41,597 bases of DNA from Myxococcales bacterium. GTDB lineage: Bacteria; Myxococcota; Myxococcia; Myxococcales; Myxococcaceae. Below, piece by piece: positions 40,126 to 41,597 of the stretch. Location: assembly GCA_030681895.1 (NCBI GenBank), contig JAUXRI010000198.1:1-41597 (forward strand), read 5' to 3'. The position numbers were made by a program, and so were the translations under genes. How positions within the stretch are numbered: the stretch's first letter is position 1; each line of letters opens with the position of its first letter. The notes under the pieces are model-generated. The model was not told where the DNA came from, ran no database searches, and worked only from the letters and a program-made list of their open reading frames with translations.

Positions 40126-41597
40126 GTGACTCGAGCCGCGCTCGCCATCCTCGTCGCCTCTGCCTGCGCGCACGCAGAGAAGCCGGGCGACGTGCCGATG
40201 CCTCCGCCTCCGGCACCGAAGGTCGCTCGAGACGCAGGCGTTCGCAGCGCTGAGCTGCCCCCCGCTCCGGGCGCCGCAGAGTCGCGCCGGCTCGACTTCA
40301 AGAACGGCGCGCCCGTCATCCCCGTCAGATTGATGGAGGGCAACGCCGCAGTGTCCTTCACTTCGAAAGGTCGCCTTCGTTTTCGCGTCTCGGCGCTCGT
40401 CGAGGGCCAGAGCGTGGAGAAGATGGTCGAAGGCCCCGCCGGCAGCGAGTGGCAGGTCCGCCTCGTCAAGGGAACTCCGGCTGAGCTGGTCGCGCGCATT
40501 CAGATCGCCGAGGTGGCCTTCAACGACAAGGTCGGGCTCGCGTCGGCACAGCAGGAATGGGCAGACCGCGGGCTGTCGACGAAGTCGCAGGTGCTCGGAG
40601 CCCTCTACGGCATCGCGGGCAAGGTGATCGATACGCGGCGCTACGTGCTGGTGGTCGATCAACCGCCCGCGCCGCCTGCCTCGCTCGCCGCCCAGCAGGC
40701 CGAGGTCCTCACGAAGCACCAGGTGCGCACGTCGCTGCTCGAAGAGGTGAAGACGGCGCAGCGCGCGGTGATCGAGCTGCTCGACGGCGCCGGCGGCGTC
40801 ATCGCCACCGCGCAGGACAAGCTGGTGGCGGACTCGCTCGACGCCGTGCCCATCGAGGTGCGGCGGGTGGAGTTCGGCGTCGGCTACGACTTCCACAACT
40901 TCGAAGATCGCAGCTACCGCGGCGCGATTCAGTTCTCGGCCGATCGGTCGGGGCGCATCGCCGTCATCAACCAGATCGGCATGGAGGAGCTGCTCAAGGG
41001 CCTCGTGCCTTCCGAGATCTTCGCCAAGGCCCACCTCGAGGCGCTCAAAGCGCAGGCCGTCACCGCGCGCGCCGAGGTGCTGGCGAAGGTGGGCCTCAAA
41101 CACGTGGCCGATCCGTACTTCCTGTGCACCGAGCAGCACTGCGCCGTGTACCGCGGCGTCTCGGGCGAAGCGGCGTCGACCAACGCGGCGGTCGACGCGA
41201 CGCGGGGAGAGATGTTGTTCGATCTCGAGGGCCGCCTCGTCGACGCCGTCTACAGCGCGGTCTGCGGCGGCCACACCGAGCACAACGAGATCGTCTGGGG
41301 CGGCGTGGCGAACCAGGCGCTGCGCGGCCGGCCCGACGTGCTGCCCGGGAAGCCGTCGACTCCGGCGCCATCGAAGGACCTGAAGGCGTTCCTGTCGACC
41401 GAGGGTGCGTACGCGTGCCGACTGTCGACGTTCGCAGCGCCGACGAAGTTCCGGTGGGAGAAGCGGTTCACCTCGAAGGAGGTCGACGACAAGCTCGCGC
41501 CCTTCAAGGTGGGCCGCGTGATGGCGATGACGGTGAGCGAGCGCGGCGTCTCAGGGCGCGCGCGGCTGCTCCAGATCTCCGGTGAAGACGGCGCGAC
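40126..41597 (+). CDS. SpoIID/LytB-domain protein (partial at right edge)
   Basis: The frame from GTG 40126 stays open to the window end (490 codons). It starts VTRAALAILVASAC, a signal with a possible lipobox, then a Pro-rich stretch. From about residue 240 it matches the SpoIID/LytB domain: YDFHNFEDRSYRGAIQFS, INQIGMEELLKGLVPSEI, EALKAQAVTARAEVLAKV, FLCTEQHCAVYRGVSGE and YSAVCGGHTEHNEIVWGG. SpoIID proteins are lytic transglycosylases or amidase enhancers acting on peptidoglycan lacking stem peptides. Related proteins in non-spore-formers act in cell-wall turnover. Its start lies 8 bases after the tRNA terminator, so its promoter must overlap the terminator or the transcript must read through; GTG 40120 is also in frame. 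Confidence 0.85.
   Translation, partial: MTRAALAILVASACAHAEKPGDVPMPPPPAPKVARDAGVRSAELPPAPGAAESRRLDFKNGAPVIPVRLMEGNAAVSFTSKGRLRFRVSALVEGQSVEKMVEGPAGSEWQVRLVKGTPAELVARIQIAEVAFNDKVGLASAQQEWADRGLSTKSQVLGALYGIAGKVIDTRRYVLVVDQPPAPPASLAAQQAEVLTKHQVRTSLLEEVKTAQRAVIELLDGAGGVIATAQDKLVADSLDAVPIEVRRVEFGVGYDFHNFEDRSYRGAIQFSADRSGRIAVINQIGMEELLKGLVPSEIFAKAHLEALKAQAVTARAEVLAKVGLKHVADPYFLCTEQHCAVYRGVSGEAASTNAAVDATRGEMLFDLEGRLVDAVYSAVCGGHTEHNEIVWGGVANQALRGRPDVLPGKPSTPAPSKDLKAFLSTEGAYACRLSTFAAPTKFRWEKRFTSKEVDDKLAPFKVGRVMAMTVSERGVSGRARLLQISGEDGA

Overview
The window is about 67% G+C by eye and carries several markers of Myxococcota (myxobacteria): a MYXO-CTERM sorting tail on a secreted protease, two TIGR02996 repeat-companion proteins, a membrane-anchored Ser/Thr kinase, a CheA with a C-terminal receiver domain, and a globin-coupled histidine kinase. 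No genus can be named from the sequence. Genes are dense and many overlap by 4 bases. No gap between genes exceeds 300 bases, and no insertion sequence, prophage or CRISPR array was seen.

Layout. (1) 1-7610, minus strand: trmFO, a beta-propeller lipoprotein, xerC, an Smr-domain protein, hslV, hslU and the start of argD. This is the trmFO-xerC-hslV-hslU order known from Bacillus, interrupted by extra genes, one of which is an Imm22-like immunity gene on the plus strand. (2) 7688-10823, minus: an exbB-exbD-exbD proton-channel operon behind a good promoter candidate, then dprA. (3) 10935-14385, plus: a Ser/Thr kinase and an S46 dipeptidyl-peptidase, ending in a terminator. (4) 14458-17390, minus: cpoB, then a UshA-like gene with an in-frame UGA, then a TIGR02996 protein. 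(5) 17660-21895, minus: a large M36 metalloprotease. (6) 22045-23850: a second TIGR02996 protein and a lipoprotein gene, with eroded local duplications. (7) 23850-32746, minus: a chemosensory operon, cheW-cheW-mcp-mcp-cheA-cheB-cheR. (8) 32787-35718, plus: a three-gene phosphorelay (globin-coupled histidine kinase, double receiver, receiver-kinase), followed by a 28-bp tandem repeat array. (9) 35944-38734: a sigma-54 activator, a universal stress protein, a c'-type cytochrome and a DksA/TraR zinc-finger protein. (10) 38747-41597: an acyl-CoA dehydrogenase, tRNA-Cys with its terminator, and the start of a SpoIID-like protein.

The main discovery is at 15508-16587. The gene reads as one frame from a signal peptide, through an in-frame TGA placed exactly where relatives have the second Cys of a CGC motif, to the end of a UshA-like protein. 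Just downstream of the TGA lies a hairpin with the loop GGUCU, 18 nt after the UGA. That is the same loop and the same spacing as I remember for the E. coli fdhF SECIS. I read it as a selenocysteine gene that ordinary ORF calling cuts in two, and whose signal peptide and Sec site are then lost.

The right half has a signalling and redox theme. The globin kinase probably senses O2 or another gaseous ligand and feeds receiver domains. A neighbouring sigma-54 activator sits beside a stress protein and a c-type cytochrome, and the cytochrome has a -24/-12-like sequence in front of it. That link is inference.
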